From Opisthorchis felineus (Eukaryota > Platyhelminthes > Trematoda > Opisthorchiida > Opisthorchiidae), in assembly GCA_004794785.1 (NCBI GenBank), contig SJOL01007698.1:124001-188000 (forward strand): DNA of 64,000 nucleotides, written 5' to 3'. Each line of letters opens with the position of its first letter. The stretch's first letter is position 1. Both the position numbers and the translations under genes were made by a program. Below, piece by piece: positions 13,601 through 28,600 of the stretch. Below the pieces are notes generated by a model. It was not told where the DNA came from and ran no database searches. It worked only from the letters and a program-made list of their open reading frames with translations.

Positions 13601-16600
13601 GCTTGCTCGATCTTTCAATTTCGGGTAAAGGACCAGAGACTCAAATTTGTTACTGAAATGGAGCAGACTACAGGACGATAAAAGCCAGGACAGGAACGCT
13701 TCCAGAAGATAATCAGCGTGGAACCCATGGTGTCAAGGCAGTGAAGCATCAGTGTCAACACTGATGTTGCTGATGATGATGGTGTCAAGGCTAGAGCTCA
13801 CTCCATTAACGAAAGACCGGGTCCATAGGTCGCATGAGCATCGACCGAAGGGCCAATAAACAGAACCACCAGAACAAACAACTATTCCTAAGTGCCCAGT
13901 AGCATGTGCATCGCCAGACGCAAACCACCACTCAAGGCACTCAATTATTAACGCACCGCTTCCCAAAGACACACTGATGATGGCACCTTGATTGGTGATG
14001 AAACGTTTGCAGCCAACCTGTCTAGCTCAGCGAATGAACCAATGATCATCCACGCTACCTGAGCTACTGAAATTCGTCGCAATAGCAGTCTAAATCCTAA
14101 CTGAATTTCTCATTTATGATACTCTTTAACTCAAGAAAATTTACCGCGATGTCTCGAATAACGTAGTAATTGAAGCACGATGCAGCCTTTGTGCAGCACA
14201 TTCAATTGAAGAATATCATAAACGGGATATTCATCTGGGAATGAGTTGCCTCTCTCGTTGACACTAACTTAGTTTGCGCACTCTTTGTTAGCCCGGCTAA
14301 AATTACCCGGTCAAAAGGGGTGAACAGTGGTTTGCTATTGAGTTGCTGATTAGGCCAGCGATTGTCTGTCCTAATCAGTGAGTTAAGCAGATGAGCCTGC
14401 AACACACTTATTCTCGATAAACTGGGAAATGGGGATTTGTGTCGCACGAATGAGCAGAGGAAAGCAATCAGGAAAAAGAGAAAAAAGCTCAACCTATGTG
14501 GAAATTGACTACAATTTACTTCGAAAAAAAGACAAAACGGATTGAAGTGACGTGGATGGACAAAACGATCCCAAGTGTTTCGTACGAAAAAATTTCCCCT
14601 GACGAAGAGTAAAACTATAAAGATTAGGGTGGTATAACGCCCAAAGATACAGGCACAACATTCATTCTTTTGGAATGCATTCTGCGTAAGCATAGTTTGG
14701 TATGTGAAAAGCACCGTTTCATTTTCGGGATCGATATTGTCCGGCCGAGGTTAACAAAACAGCCGAACGTTTATAGATACTTTTTTCACAGATAAATCAT
14801 CGTACAGAATGGATACTATTGTATATGTCCTCGGTGACGAAGTGATCTGTATGTTAAGTTCGCCAGGTTTGCAGGAATATGGAAACCATAAGCTATCGGT
14901 CGATGTCGTCTGTGGTCTACCTTAATTCTGCCCTTGGATTCACAGTAGTTGAAGGTGTTTTAGGAAAGTTAACCAAATAGTGCGTACAAGATGATTGCAA
15001 CTGCAAAGGTATGGTGCGAGACCGGTAGACTTATTAAAACAAGTAGACTAATTCCACTAGGGGCTTTAACTGCTCATCACGTCCTTTTACTAGCATGAAA
15101 CAAAGCTAGAGCATGGTACTACGGGGTAACGTACGTCAGCCTTTCCACTGAAATGTGTGAATAGTGACCGGACCACCGTGCGTCATCCGTCAATGTACCT
15201 TACTTGTCATGCCAGCTACATCATGAGGAAATGTGAAAACACCAACTACATTTAAGGGCTGTGGTGTATCTGCGTGGCGCATATGTTATATTTAGGTGTG
15301 ATGGTAAGCTGAGACATTTTGGGAGGATGATTGACTAGAGGAAAATTTCTGTGGCGAAAATGAATATCTGAAACAGCAAATTTGAGGTCCCATCAGAGAA
15401 GTATCATAACTAAGCCAGACTTTATGCTAGATAGCTTACCCATATTGTTAGGCTTCGATACCCTAACACCACCAACTTCCTAGACCTTACTGCAAGCCAA
15501 TTAGGCAAGTGAACCGAACCGAAAGTGTAGCCATAATGAACCCTGTTCGGGTTTGCAAAACGGGTTTTAGAAAAGTACGAAAAATAGGAGCAGTCAATGG
15601 AGCACGCAGCCGATTTGATCTCCAGCTAAATGAGTCTAACACAGAGGCTAGTTAGTTGCTATTAGAAGGATGTGGATATCACACTGAAATCCTGATATGC
15701 AGAATTTACGGTCTGCATTCACTTAATGGAATCCCAAGCAGGAGAGTCAGGAGCACCAGCCATTTTGCGCAAAGCTGTATAGCCTCAGCTCAGCCTCAGC
15801 CAGCTTAAATTCGACGGCGTAAGAAAATAGGCCAAAAAGAAAGGACTGTTCCAAAACCACCAGGGTTCACAACCCATGGACCGCGATTGCTGAATGTGCT
15901 GAAAACCAAATACTTGGAGTGCATAGTGTATGCGAACCCGTGGCTCACACCACTTGCGCAATTATTATGTGACAAGTCGGGCTGAAATAGTACAAAGCAT
16001 AGTCTGAATTAGGGCAATCGCAGAATATCAATTCTAGCCCCATCATGGGCACTGTACACCAAAAAGTTCGGTTTCCAGTAGGTACGGAGCAGTTGATTTT
16101 ACATGTCTGACACTTGTCGATGTCAGATGTCTTCCATGTTCACCTTTTTACCACAAAGAATCGCATTCTTAGAATCCCTGTTCACCGTTCAGATAACGAC
16201 AACAGGCACTGGAGATGTTAGTTACAACGCCTTATGAGCCTGTTCACAAAGCTGCTGATGCACATGTGTTACCAAATTCGTAGGCGCGACCATCTATGAA
16301 AAATACTAATTTGGGTTAATGAATTCCAAATGTCCATGCGGTCTCACGAAAGAATGTGAAATGGAAACGCCGAAAGTATTAACTTTAGTGTTTAACTAAC
16401 TATCATCTACAGATACAACATGTGAGAGTCTAACTACGATGGTCCTCTGTGGAGCGTGTCCGAATAAATTAGATGTGGGTAACCACGACATCTGCAGACT
16501 GTGACATTTTGAGGTAGTTTTTTTCGCGGGAAAGGACGCTGCAGGATCGGATCCAGTAAAGTATCACTTTATACGAAGATGTGGGACTTATCAAGGTCCG

Positions 16601-19600
16601 AGTGTACGGGAAACAGGTCACCAGTGCGACTCACGCTCAACTATGCTAGGTAGTCCGGCTCTGAAGCAGTGAAACAGTTTCAACCAACTCTAAACAGCCA
16701 GCTTCGAAACTCATATCTAGTTTGAAGTTAACCGTAATCCCACTGCGTGTAGAAAAAACAAGGTATTTCTTCTCGCTTGCCTCCATGTGATCGTCATTAA
16801 AAGTAACGTCTCGTGACCACGATTGATAAAACAAAAAAGTCACAATTTACGACCCATTTCAGTGAGGAAAACACATGGGCAATCCGCAAATGGTACGCTC
16901 GTGAAAGTGCGCTACAAGTTCCTACAGGGATGTGAACATATATCCGGCTGTTTGCCTCGTTTGAAAATCTTACGGAAAGTTCTCTGCTCAAACTCAATCA
17001 TCAACATCATCATCGCTGACAATACGCTAGTAATACAAACTGGTGCCCAACTGCCATAGAACCACTAGGAAGGGAAAGCTCTAGTGAGGAGTGGACAGAA
17101 AACGAAAAAATATGGGCTTGGTGCGAAGAAGCCTCATGTTCTTAAGATAAAGGATGAAGAACAACCTGCTTACACCTTTAAACGCCATTAAAATAAACAC
17201 ACCCGAGTGTCAGCAGACTGCTGTAGCATCCTTTGCGGACCTGATATGGGCCCAACGCACACCGACAGGCGAACTTTGGCTAGGTAGTGCGGCTAGAAAA
17301 TGACAACATGCGCGCCACTGGGATCGACTGCGTTCCATGTCCTGCGGGGTTCCCAAACATGGACAAGCAGGATCACGTGGGCCGCAACGAGGAAGGCACG
17401 AAGACCCCATAGGACTCAGCTTGATTGTAGTGGCTTTCATTTCACGTTGTAATGTCCTAGCCTGTCTTGCAAACCTTGCGCGAACAATCGCTTGGAACAA
17501 AAAACAACGCTTCAATCGGTACTAAATTACCGGCTGGCCCCAATCACCTCAACGTCATAAATTTAATCTGACGCTCTAACTACTCGGAGGATCATCGCAT
17601 CATCGGTGATAGTGAGCGTTCCGAGATCCAGTGGCTTCCGCAAACGTGCTGTAAAACAGCACAAGCAGAGTTCCGGGCGTCGTATACAACCGTGGTTGTA
17701 ATACGCTGCATCGTACGCTCTGGTAAGTCGCCATAACTTATGGCTCACAGAACTTTTCTGCTGTTAAATGGGGAGCTTGTTTCTGGGATTTGCCGGGAAA
17801 ATTTTTATGAGAATTCGCACCGAAGAAAAGTGTGATCTGAATCAACTTGTTTACTACAAAACAATTGGCAATCAAGGACTGAAACACACCAGTGGTAGCT
17901 AATGGCGACGTGGTCAGTTTGATTCCAGTGTTGCTCAGCAGTAAGGTGACGTCACGTAGCACAGCGGCGCACACTGCGTTTAAACCCAGTGCTGCTGAGA
18001 AACAACTGGAAATCAGTACAGACCTGCAAAATACTTCAAGTACTATCATTGATTTCTGTTTTGAGACTAAACATACCACCGAGGTACGCTTCTGATGGAC
18101 TGAGGTATCCTACTCGTGCACTGAAATCTCTTGCTAAAATGACTAAATCCGAGTTTTTCGTGGTGGTGGTGGTGGCGTATTTAAATGAATCGGAGCTACA
18201 GTTTGTTGATGCATAAATGGATAAGACAAACGGACAGTGTTAAGTAGTTCAAGTAATGTGATTTTTTATCAAAGTAGAAAGTCGCACAGCCTCTGCTCAC
18301 GAACTTGAAGTTATACCAGCACCGCAGCAACCCACCGCAGCAGCTGCAGGACCACCCAAAGTTTGTAGTCTGTAGCGTCCACATAGAGGTTATCGTAAGC
18401 TCAGCAACTGTAGTTGGATCCCTATTCGATTTTCAGAGATGCAACAGACGTCAATCTCTAGAGTACCTAGAGATTGTTGGTCGATTTGCCTAAGAGTTTT
18501 TACGTTAAACACTGCCGCTCAGGAGAATGAGGTCTGAATTGAGGAGGCAGAGTGGTGGACGTGAGCGAAGGCGTGCAGCGTGTCAAGCCCATAGGCACCT
18601 GACCTACGGCTGGGATCTGCATAAGTGATTGTCAAGTGGGACAGGACGGGAGTCAAGATGTGATAATCAAGAAAGCTGGGAAGCGTCAGCATGTTTTCTC
18701 TTGTCTGTCCCACTGCATTCAGTGAAGAAGACGACCAGGTTGATGTCGCCGCGTGACAGCCGGTGTGGTACTGAAGGTAGTATAATCTGTAATGTTCATG
18801 TTTGTATGCGGGCTGACACACTTCCATGGCACCCAAACCTACACAGGAGGACCATCAGGGCCCTCAATCAAGGCCTCTGGCCCAAATCCGACCTCAACAC
18901 GGCAATAGTCGGCGTCAGACTGGTTAAGTGGCTCAAATTTTAGGGAAAAAATTGCCAAACTAGTTCAAAACTCCAACCTGGAGGTACAGGAAACCGTTTG
19001 CCAGACCCTACCCAGTGACCGATCTGGAAGAAGAGACTCTGTGATGTTGAACGGGCATACTCCAGCTCAATGGATCCCTGAGATAAACAGACCATCGCAC
19101 CACGATAAGACCTAGTCTTTTGGAGACGAGTTGGGCCAGGAATATTTCATTGCAAAGCTGCAAGCCCTAAAGTACACCAAAGCGTGCCCACTGATAGCAG
19201 AAACTCACGTTTCTGCGCACTTTCTCGTCTCAGGCAAATAAACCTTTCTGTTTGGATTCACATTACACATCAAAATTTATAAAGATATGGTAGAGATACG
19301 GTAACAAATATCATAGCACCTACGCTACCTAGTGTGGAAACTATGTTCACTTGTTCTTTGACAAATGGCGCGGAATGCGTTCAGCTACCTTGGCTCACAG
19401 TGCTAGTCAAGCGGGTCGATGGAGTTTGAGAGCCTTGAAGTTATCCATCTGAGTTATTATGCTTCCAGTTTATCTTCTGCCAGTAGTTGTGCACTTAAAA
19501 GTGGGTAGTCATCGACCGTTCATCCACAACAGATATACACCTAATACAGTTAGTGACAATCAGGTTATTTCCAGTAGAAGAGCTGCACAAGGTTCGCTTA

Positions 19601-22600
19601 ACACGGCATTCACACTCAATAATGCTGCTCTACAGCGTAATTCAAGTATGCAGGTGCGACAAGATCTTAAACGGTAAAGTGAAGTCAGGCTGCACTAGAG
19701 TGCACATTGGGTTGAGACGAACGATAGAATCACATGTCAGACGCGCATGTCGGCACATCACAAGGCCAGTTATTTGACTCTCAGACAGTGTTGAAAAAAA
19801 TCGTCACCCTTCGTGGTGCTTCAGGTCATTTTGGGCCTAGAGGGAGAACGTCGATACCCTCGTGTCGTCCCAACAAGCCACGACAGTTTTCCAATATAAC
19901 CGGTCGACTCCCGTTTAGTTTTCGCTCAAATTTTCACAATTTGAGACAGGTGTCCTCCAATGCTCCCATCTATGGCCAAATAAGCATCAAATGAAATATC
20001 CTTCCCTCAGGTGAAAAACTTGAAATAAAACATTTGACGACGATGCTTTTACACTAACTACTATGTGCTTTCGGGGAACTCAATCACGGGTGTATAAACA
20101 GAGCATAGTACGCTATAGGATTTCTAGTCATGAAGACCGCCCTTCCAGTCGCTACCCACCAAGTAGGTCAGTCTGATATACCTCGATCAAGAAACCGCAA
20201 ATTTTGATACTCGTCATTCTCCCTTGAAAACAGGGAGACAATAAATAGTTCAAACCCCCGTACGGCCAGATATATGCACTGCCGGTGAGCTTTAGTAAGA
20301 GCAGAACTCAAATCTAATGTTTCCCTCTTTTGGTATAGACTCATTAGAACAATTTCGTCATGACACAAGGACGACTGTTCAAAAGAGATTGGTGTGAACG
20401 TGAATAATTTATTTGCAGTTTTTCCATTCGATCAAATTATCTCATCAGCTCATCGTCAATAGTAAGAGATGATGGATTCTCACCTGTGAACCATGAGTAA
20501 GGAATGACTTCGTTCAGGAAGCTTGTTTTTTCGTATTTGTGAGGCTTCGACCAGATGCTGAGAATATCACAACTTTTCAAGAAACTCCAAACTTAATCCA
20601 AATTCCACCCGCGATAAACTTCGAAAATAGGTCGCAATTACGGAAAGCTGGCTAAGGACTAAAAGCGTAGGCTATTTGGGGTGAAGCAGTCGACTGATGT
20701 AAAGGACCATTTAAACCGTAGACACCATATATATATACATATATATATATATATGGCACAGTTCACTGCCTACAGTTGTTCTTCCGCGGTCCGACGGCGG
20801 TTTTCACGAAAGACGGTGTCTGTTCGTAATCCTAATGGGCAGCTCAACTGCAATTGAGGCTTTCATGATAACCTCGAATGTTTGTATCATAAACTAAACT
20901 AAACAAAAGCTGTTTTACTAGTAACTCAGACTCTACTTGTTGAGTGCTGCAAATCCATGTGGCGTAACCAGAAGGACTGGTTCTGCTGGGATCCCAGAGA
21001 CAAAAACCCACAGTGTGTGAACGGAACAAAAACCGTTGAGTTGTGGCACCCTTTCGGTGCATAGCTGCCATACAACTCGAAAACAGCACGAGAAATGATA
21101 TACTTCTAGGCTGGTCAAGCTTACACAATAGTACTCGAAAAGTTAGGGTTGTATTCGAATCACGGAACTTCCGGTTAACGGATTCGCACCTTAAGTGCTG
21201 AGCTATCTGGAGTTCAGATGAAAAGGACCCAGCATAAAAATACGTTGTACTTCGACTGAATCTGTATAGTTAATGAGTGTTACAGTTGGTTAATTCGACC
21301 TGTTTAGCAAAGAAGAGGATAAGGGAAATCGTGACTTCGCATTTGTTCACCTCATGGTTCTGGATACCATAATGACACACACGGAACTGCTCAGATAGTT
21401 GCTGGCGAGAATCTCCTCTAGTTGGAAGAAGCAGAGCACACTATTTTCGTTGCCAAACAGGAAAGGGAAAGTGTGAGTCCCTCAGCAGGGTGCAGTCATG
21501 TTTCATGGTATAGAATCAGTAAATGGTGCATACATCGTAGAGCAGTTTAGATCCCCCCACCCCAAATCTCTTCAGATGAACAGTGGGGCAAAAAATACCA
21601 AACAAACAAAATTATTCAGATCCGCGGGGCAATGAATACAAGGGTGATAACAACTACATACACAGTCCGAATTGTTGCCACGACTCAGCTTCCCGTTTTT
21701 CGATGGACAGCGCCTCAGCTGATTAGAGTGACGAAGGACACTTCGTACCTCAAAATCAAATTAGCCAATGTGACTCAGTCATGTGCTCAGCGAATCAAAC
21801 CTTGTCCTAAGGAAACAAGCGCGATCTTGCGTAGCAAACTGGGAAGCAAACGAATGAAGAAAGGTCAAGGCAAATCAAACGCCTCACCAGGCAGTGAAAG
21901 TTCAGCGTTCATAGTAAATGTGGAAATAAAACAGGAATACCAAAGAGAATGAGTGAATTCAGGAAGTGGAAAAGTTGCTGATTTGTCGAAGACGTGTTGT
22001 AGGACCAAAAGGCATTCACGCCAAATAAAATGCAGTGGAATTACGGAAAGAAGTTGTTCACGCAAATGGTGGCTTGATCCTGAGGCGATTTCTATATATT
22101 TAACTGTGGGTAATTGCGGGATTTGTGGAATGCACGCTCACATCACTCTCGTTTGAACAGCCATCCTCCTGTCCTGGCATCATCATTCTGGTGAGTTCAT
22201 ACCAAAGAGGGGAAGCACTGGACTTGAATTTCGATCTTATTAGAGGTAATCAGCAGTGCATATTCTTCCTTAGCCGTGCCGAGGTTTGAACTCCGCACAT
22301 CTGACATACGAGGCGAGCGTGTTACCACTACTCCACCCACGCACGCCGGATGCACCTGAATTTTCACATCCGGAAAGTTAAAAATATGCTGCGTGTGTTG
22401 GTGGAATAGTGGTAGCACGCTCACCTCGCATGTCAGATGTGCGGATTTCCATATAGTTTGAAATAGACTTTGATAGTTCCGCAACCGGGGGTGAGCAGCA
22501 TCTGAGCGGAACCTGTACAGGTCACCAAATATTCAGAATCTGTTCATTCCACGAGGACGGTCTTGTACAGAAATTGCAGAGAACAAGCAGTCACCACAAG

Positions 22601-25600
22601 TGTTTTCCTTATGCGATGAACAATAATGCTAATGTGGGACGAACTAGGAGTGAAATTAAAGGAACGAGGATATTCTTCCATCATGAAGAGTAAAAAGGGT
22701 AACCCAGAACGCTTGTGGTATCTTAGCATTTGGCCATGTACTGTACACACCGAATCATCATTTGCCGAAAAGCGTGCCCAATTCAGAGTGGCGCAAGTAC
22801 AGGTGGCTAACTTCGGACCTGGAAATGTTATGAAAGAGACTACGGAACGTCTGGGTACTGCTGGTTCAACTCGCCTTCCAGGATTGAATCCACGTGACCA
22901 AGTTTGTGCATGGTTCAAGACAACTCAACATATGGCTGCTAAAAGATGCCAACGGCGTTGTTGTTGTCAGTTTCCATCCAGTGTCTGGAGATGTTGACAC
23001 CTCAGAATGATTGTGATAGGCCAGCACTAAGCCCATTCCTATCCATTCTTAATTTTTTCTTCAAAATAAGGCTTTCAAATAAATTACGGTTGTGAGGCAG
23101 CGAAGCCCCACTATTTAAACATTGACGTTTTGCTGTCGATGATGAGCGTTTGGCTCTTTGTTTCTTTCTTTTTCCTCGCTTTAACAACATGGTTGTTTTT
23201 AATAGACGTCAACGGATGCAAACAAGGAAGCACATGTAGAGCAGTCTCTCTATGAGAAAACGAAAATGCTTCGTCAATGCGCTTACTAAAGAAGGCGGCG
23301 GGTATGACGTCAGTTACAGTCGATTGACGGAAATCCAACTGCACGTGGGTGCTCAAAACAGACTTTGCTAGTTTATGGCAGAGTATATTGGCTTGGTCCA
23401 GATTCATCTCTCCTGCACATCTTACAGTCTGATAGGCTAGTATCATCAAGATGATACACTTGTGAAATGACTATCCGTTCCAAAAAAGATGAGTCACCAC
23501 ACATCTGTAACCTAGGTGCTACCTGATAAAGAACTTCAAAAGAATATAGGTATATCAGGAAGATATATACTACCATAAAAAGCTGTGGTAGATGTTAGCA
23601 ACTAAAAAGCTCTCCAGATGTTGTGCGTTCTAGCTCATAGCTCTATTAGAGTTCATGGGAATCTTCCTGCCTCGCAAAATAGTGAAGCAACAGTGCTCGT
23701 GCCACCAGCCATTTAGTGTGACAGTGGAGTAACAAATCCAGGTCCGTTTCAGCAATATGGTGAGAAGACATGATTGGTGACAGATTAAAACTTCATTTGC
23801 TTTTATACTACCTACGAACCGACCATCCGGGCTCGTAATTTGTTCACCTCATTATACCAGTTCACCGGCAGATGTGTTGAAATGAACAAGTCGAGCTTGT
23901 CACAAATAATGACCAAACACATAACGAAGTAGCTGAGAAGAGTCATTACACAAAACCAATCCGTACAACGACAGATCAACGATGAACCGATTGCCAAACA
24001 TATATTAACCACAGGTTACTCAGTCGGCCAGCCAAGCGGCGATAATCCGCTGCAACTGGCTATCGGAAAGGCGCATCTGATCCGATCTGGTCATCCAATA
24101 TTACGTGCACAGAAGTATCGTACGTGCAATGTGTCTACCTTGGAATTGAGCTTTCTTTAATTTCCTTGTAAATCCCAATACGGTTTCTAGTGTCATTCTA
24201 CTACACATGTAAATGTAGTTTACGTGGCGGCCAATGCAAGTCATTGCAGTGGTAACATTCATCTGGTTTTTGTTGTCTCGGTAAAACGGTAGAGACTCAG
24301 TGCTTCAGGAATCGAAGTCGGATCCTCAAAAGGTTCTTGAAATGTGCACTACCGATGATTTCGAATTTGAACGAAACTATTGTTCGATTCTTCTTTGTTT
24401 TTCAGCAAGAATTGACTGCATGACAAGCTAGAAGTTATGAGAGAAACCTCAAAATCTTCAGTCACAGAACATAATACAGACACAAGTCTGACGCTAAGTT
24501 TCCCGACGAACAAGTTGACACTGATAATAATGGCTACAAAACATAGTACCAAATTGCGTAAGAGATAGGGAATAACTCACTGCATGTCTGTTCATCATTT
24601 GTAGTTGGGCATCCCAAAAACGAAACCGCCGCTCCACGTAGAACATATATTCTTTCACACTATGGAACGCAGCTTCAGTGTTGACCTGAGTGTGATGGGG
24701 ATAGGAGAGTGTTCCAAAAGCAAGCAGCATTTGATATCCAATAGGAACCCGGGAATAACTAGGCCGCTTTATATACACTAGAATGTCATACTGCTTCAGT
24801 TTTTCTTCCGGAAATTCAGCCACTTGAAAGCTTCCAGTCCTATTTTTGCTCATCAGATAGACCAAGAGAAATCGTATCAAAGAGCCTTTGACTACCAGGT
24901 CCACAAGCCCGTTGATTATATATGTGGAAATGGTTGATTTTATCCAAAGCCTACTAGTTGTGCTGGCCGGATGGAAAATGTAGCAAGCCTTTCGGAATCA
25001 CTCAGTTCTTGTTAAAATACCATACGGCTGCATTTGAAGCCTAAGTCCTGGTCAGGATTGGTATCTTACTGGATAATTGATTCCGGCAGTCATGTTGTCT
25101 CAGCATGTCAGGAAATGATCAGCGAGGGAAAACCCTCTGTGGCGACTCGTATTTCTTCACACAAACGTCTCTGGACCGACCAGGATTAAGAGATAATCAG
25201 TATGGAGTTCAACGATCATAAATTGTTGCGCAAGTTTCGCTGCATCTTGGGGCATGTCAGCAAAAGTGAGAAAGTGGGTCGTGAGCGTCGAAACCTAAAG
25301 AGAGGAAAGCTAACCACATATTATTTACTAACATTTCATCAGCAAATGAGCACAAGATCTTTTGAGGATATCAGAGCAGTTAGTGCACCTGGGCACTAAA
25401 CTGAAGCATGGTGTTATAATTCGCGAAAAGCTTCATGGAATAATACATGCATCGTTGTTGGCGTGACAGGTCACGCGTACGAAGATGAAAATCATTGAAA
25501 CAAGGTTGCCTAGCCTGGACAGATTGTTGGGGCCTCGAAGCGACTTCAAGACTCATGACCTACCAATTCAACAGTCTAGCTAGATTCATCCTGTTACCGA

Positions 25601-28600
25601 CAACTACCAAAGACCGATAAATATGAAATGTGTTCTGTAATCCCGCTACAACTTAGGTCTTAGGAATATAGACATCATTGCAGTGCACGCTTATATGTGA
25701 CAATAGACACAGATGCAAATTCAGAATAGTAAAGTGGAAGGCTACGAGTCCACTAAGCATTCAACATCAGTGAACGAATCACGCTAATGCAGGAGAATGG
25801 CGCTACAACACGAAAGCTACTCACACATTGCCAGCCGGTCGTCGGCAGCTGAAATACCTGGCGTTAGAAGCTGAAAAAGTGGTTATGGGTTCGAGAAGGC
25901 AGTCAGAGATCGCTAATAAGGAGACATCAGTCCGTTGGTTAAAAACCTGTAGGGTCTTCAAGTTTTCCAGAGGAATAAAAGTCACGATAGTGACTAAGAC
26001 CGTCTCGTCCTGTGTCCAGGGCAAGTTACATCCACTTTTCCATGTATGTTTGCTTTCCTGCTGATCACATCTTTAGTCTGGACACAGTCCCGTTACAGAG
26101 TAGTATGCCAGCTGGCCAACAGGCATAAATTTCTCACTGACAGTCGTGAGTGAGTGACAATCATGTCAGCTCACTCAACCTCCAAGCTGAAATGTTCTCG
26201 AGACATCTGAAAACTGACAACGCTGCATTTCGCGTGTTTACACGAATAAATTAAATGGGCACCACTTCTATTCACCCACTTAAATTAACCTTTCACTGTC
26301 GAACCAAAAGAAACCTTTGAGAAATTTGTTAGAGGATGTATTGGAGACTAGAAAACGTGAGAGCTGATATAGCAGCGGAACAGCATTGGTGAACTTTCCT
26401 CAGCAGAACTTAACCAAAATTCAACAGTGAACTCCACATGATTGACAAATTACCCACAACTCGTTTGCAGGCCACTATAGTCCTTTCAACTAATGCAGCA
26501 GGGAAACAAAGTGTCAACATCTCATCATCCGCGCAGTAGGAAAACAACAATTGATTTACGGGGGAAAGAGGGACGAAACGGCGGACGGAACCAGTGCATG
26601 AATAAACCAATTCCGTCGATTCTCCTATCTCCCGAGCAAGCTACGGACACGTTTCAAGGACTGAGAATGAATAGAATTGTTCGCTATCCAGTAGTCAGCA
26701 CGGCCTCACTAAACGCCAGCAGTTTCGGGGTAGCGGTTTGAAAAGTGTTTCGAGATAGACCTGATGGCCGCTTATTTGGAACCAACTTGTGATCGATGAG
26801 GCAGGTTTTCGAGCTTCAGCTGATCGACCTATCAGTTTAAATGCAAATCCGAAATGAATTCACTTCGTTCACTCTGTTCCCTCGTAAACAACCATATAAT
26901 GCAAAAATTATGGGGTGCGTTGCACGGATCCTATGGTCACATGGTTGCGGTATCTTGCTGAGGGGAAAACGAAAGTCATGTTGAGTCGGCCGAGAATTCA
27001 AACCTCCACAGCGACGTGAGACTGAGACATCTGTTTGCAGTAGAGGTTTAACCGGTGAAAATAGAGGGAAGATGTAGTAGGATCTGAAATCGACAGTCCA
27101 AGTATACAATGCATAGATGAAAAGACGCGAACCTCAAGCTTTTCATGAAAAAGGTTGGAAGCATTATCACCAGTCGGTGGTCAATACAGCATAAACAATA
27201 CGCATTGAACGGGATGGAATTGAAAACAAAAGATACAAGCATCCAGGGCAGGAGGCCATGAACCGGGTGAGAACGAATACCTGTAGACGTACACTTCACT
27301 CTTAAAACGGAACTAATGAAAAAATTGTGGCAACTTACAGGTCGCTAGAACCATATATTAAGGTTTTAGCCAGAAGGTAAAGAACAGAAATCCGTGGACC
27401 AAGCTAATGTCGAAGTTTAATCCGCGGATATTGCAAAATATGAATTCGAAACCGCATGAGGAAGCAGAACGACGTATATCAGTAGTCTGAATTTTCGCGC
27501 TTTTTTGATGAGCGAAACACTGGTATCGGGACTAACAGGCATAGGGGCAGAGTATACACAGCGTCTACAAACTGGAAGTTGGTATCCCTCTGGGGGATGG
27601 CGTGGTCCAGCTTCCTTGGTGCTACGAACAATAAGCATAGATCGATGTAAGTGTGAAGGGGGTCAGGCTGCAAACATTCGACCTACTACCCACAATTCAA
27701 CGCTGACCTAGTTCAGATTCACAATGCGGGCTCGACGCTTTCGCTAACAAGTTTCAGATTCATTTACATGCGACGTAATACCAAACTTGGAATGAATCGC
27801 ACTTCAGTAGTACACAGATACTTATCAATGATGTCTTCATATGTAATGAAAGGAGATCCGCCCTTCATCCTGGTCCAATGCCTTAGCCGCTTTTCAAAAC
27901 AGAAGAGTCCCAAGATTTAGGAAGATGTGAGGAGAGACTTCAGTATCATAGCTGAACGACTTACGATCTTTCCTACGAGTTTTGTCAACATATTCAGTAA
28001 AAATGATCATCCAAGAGAATGTTACACATGCAAGAGCCAAGATAAAGCATCAGTATTGACAAAACAAGGAATCGCGGCAGAAACCGGACAATATACAGAA
28101 CAGTGCACAGTTATCGGAGGGCTCAAAATGGTTCTAAATGTGGGCGCTTATTCTTTGGAAGTTTCACAAACCTACGCCGGATTACTAAACAGCAGTTACG
28201 GCATTTATTCTAAACTTATTTGATATACCAAAGCAAAGGATATACGAAGTGGATTTATTGACCAAACCAGACAGGAGTTTTTGGATGCTCGGTATCCAAG
28301 CTACACTATGTACTTACGATACGTTCCGTGAGACTTCCGCCATACAATTGTATCTCTAAGGTAATGTTACAAAAAGGCAACAAGCCTTGAAAACCCCACT
28401 TCGACAGCTTTACCCGTCCTTCAAGACTCGCAAGACTCGTGCTTAAGTTGTTCAATTGTAGTCAACTGGTTTTGTTCACATTACTCGTTACGGAAATCAG
28501 CTAAAATGAATGCAGTGGTTCTTTCCAATAACATAGTGCACCTGCAGATGATTGATTCGATTCACCTCATAACAAGCGAATAGAAATTCTGCGAGATACG

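Larger units (their letters stand above)
6625..24580 (-). other. FUT8: FUT8 intron 6, 18 kb
   Basis: The largest intron. It carries a SINE1 with a target duplication (8.16-8.34 kb), family A copies (about 9.00-9.13 and 14.13-14.29 kb), an RTE 3' terminus (13.73-13.80 kb) followed by family B (13.97-14.09 kb), an antisense LINE C-terminal scrap (17.21-17.52 kb), SINE2 fragments (20.3, 22.1-22.35 and 22.39-22.44 kb), a TA microsatellite (20.73 kb), a SINE1 (21.02-21.21 kb), an RTE C-terminus and 3' end (22.73-23.16 kb) and a family C piece (24.29-24.37 kb). I see nothing recognisable in 6.7-8.1, 9.2-13.7, 14.8-17.2, 17.6-20.2 and 23.2-24.2 kb. Confidence 0.85.

Noticed and set aside
14202..14714. 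170-codon minus-strand open frame rich in Phe and Leu
   Set aside because: Its C-terminal part is the antisense of a family A repeat, the rest is low-complexity A/T-rich sequence, and no domain was seen.
22276..22350. Possible tRNA gene on the minus strand with A-like and B-like boxes
   Set aside because: The same sequence heads the SINE2 copies at 5.33 and 22.39 kb, and a retroposon body follows it.
24686..24904. Open frame of about 73 codons continuing upstream of FUT8 exon 6
   Set aside because: Homology begins exactly at the CACTCAG acceptor, and exon 5 ends with the matching residue; the upstream frame is open intron.
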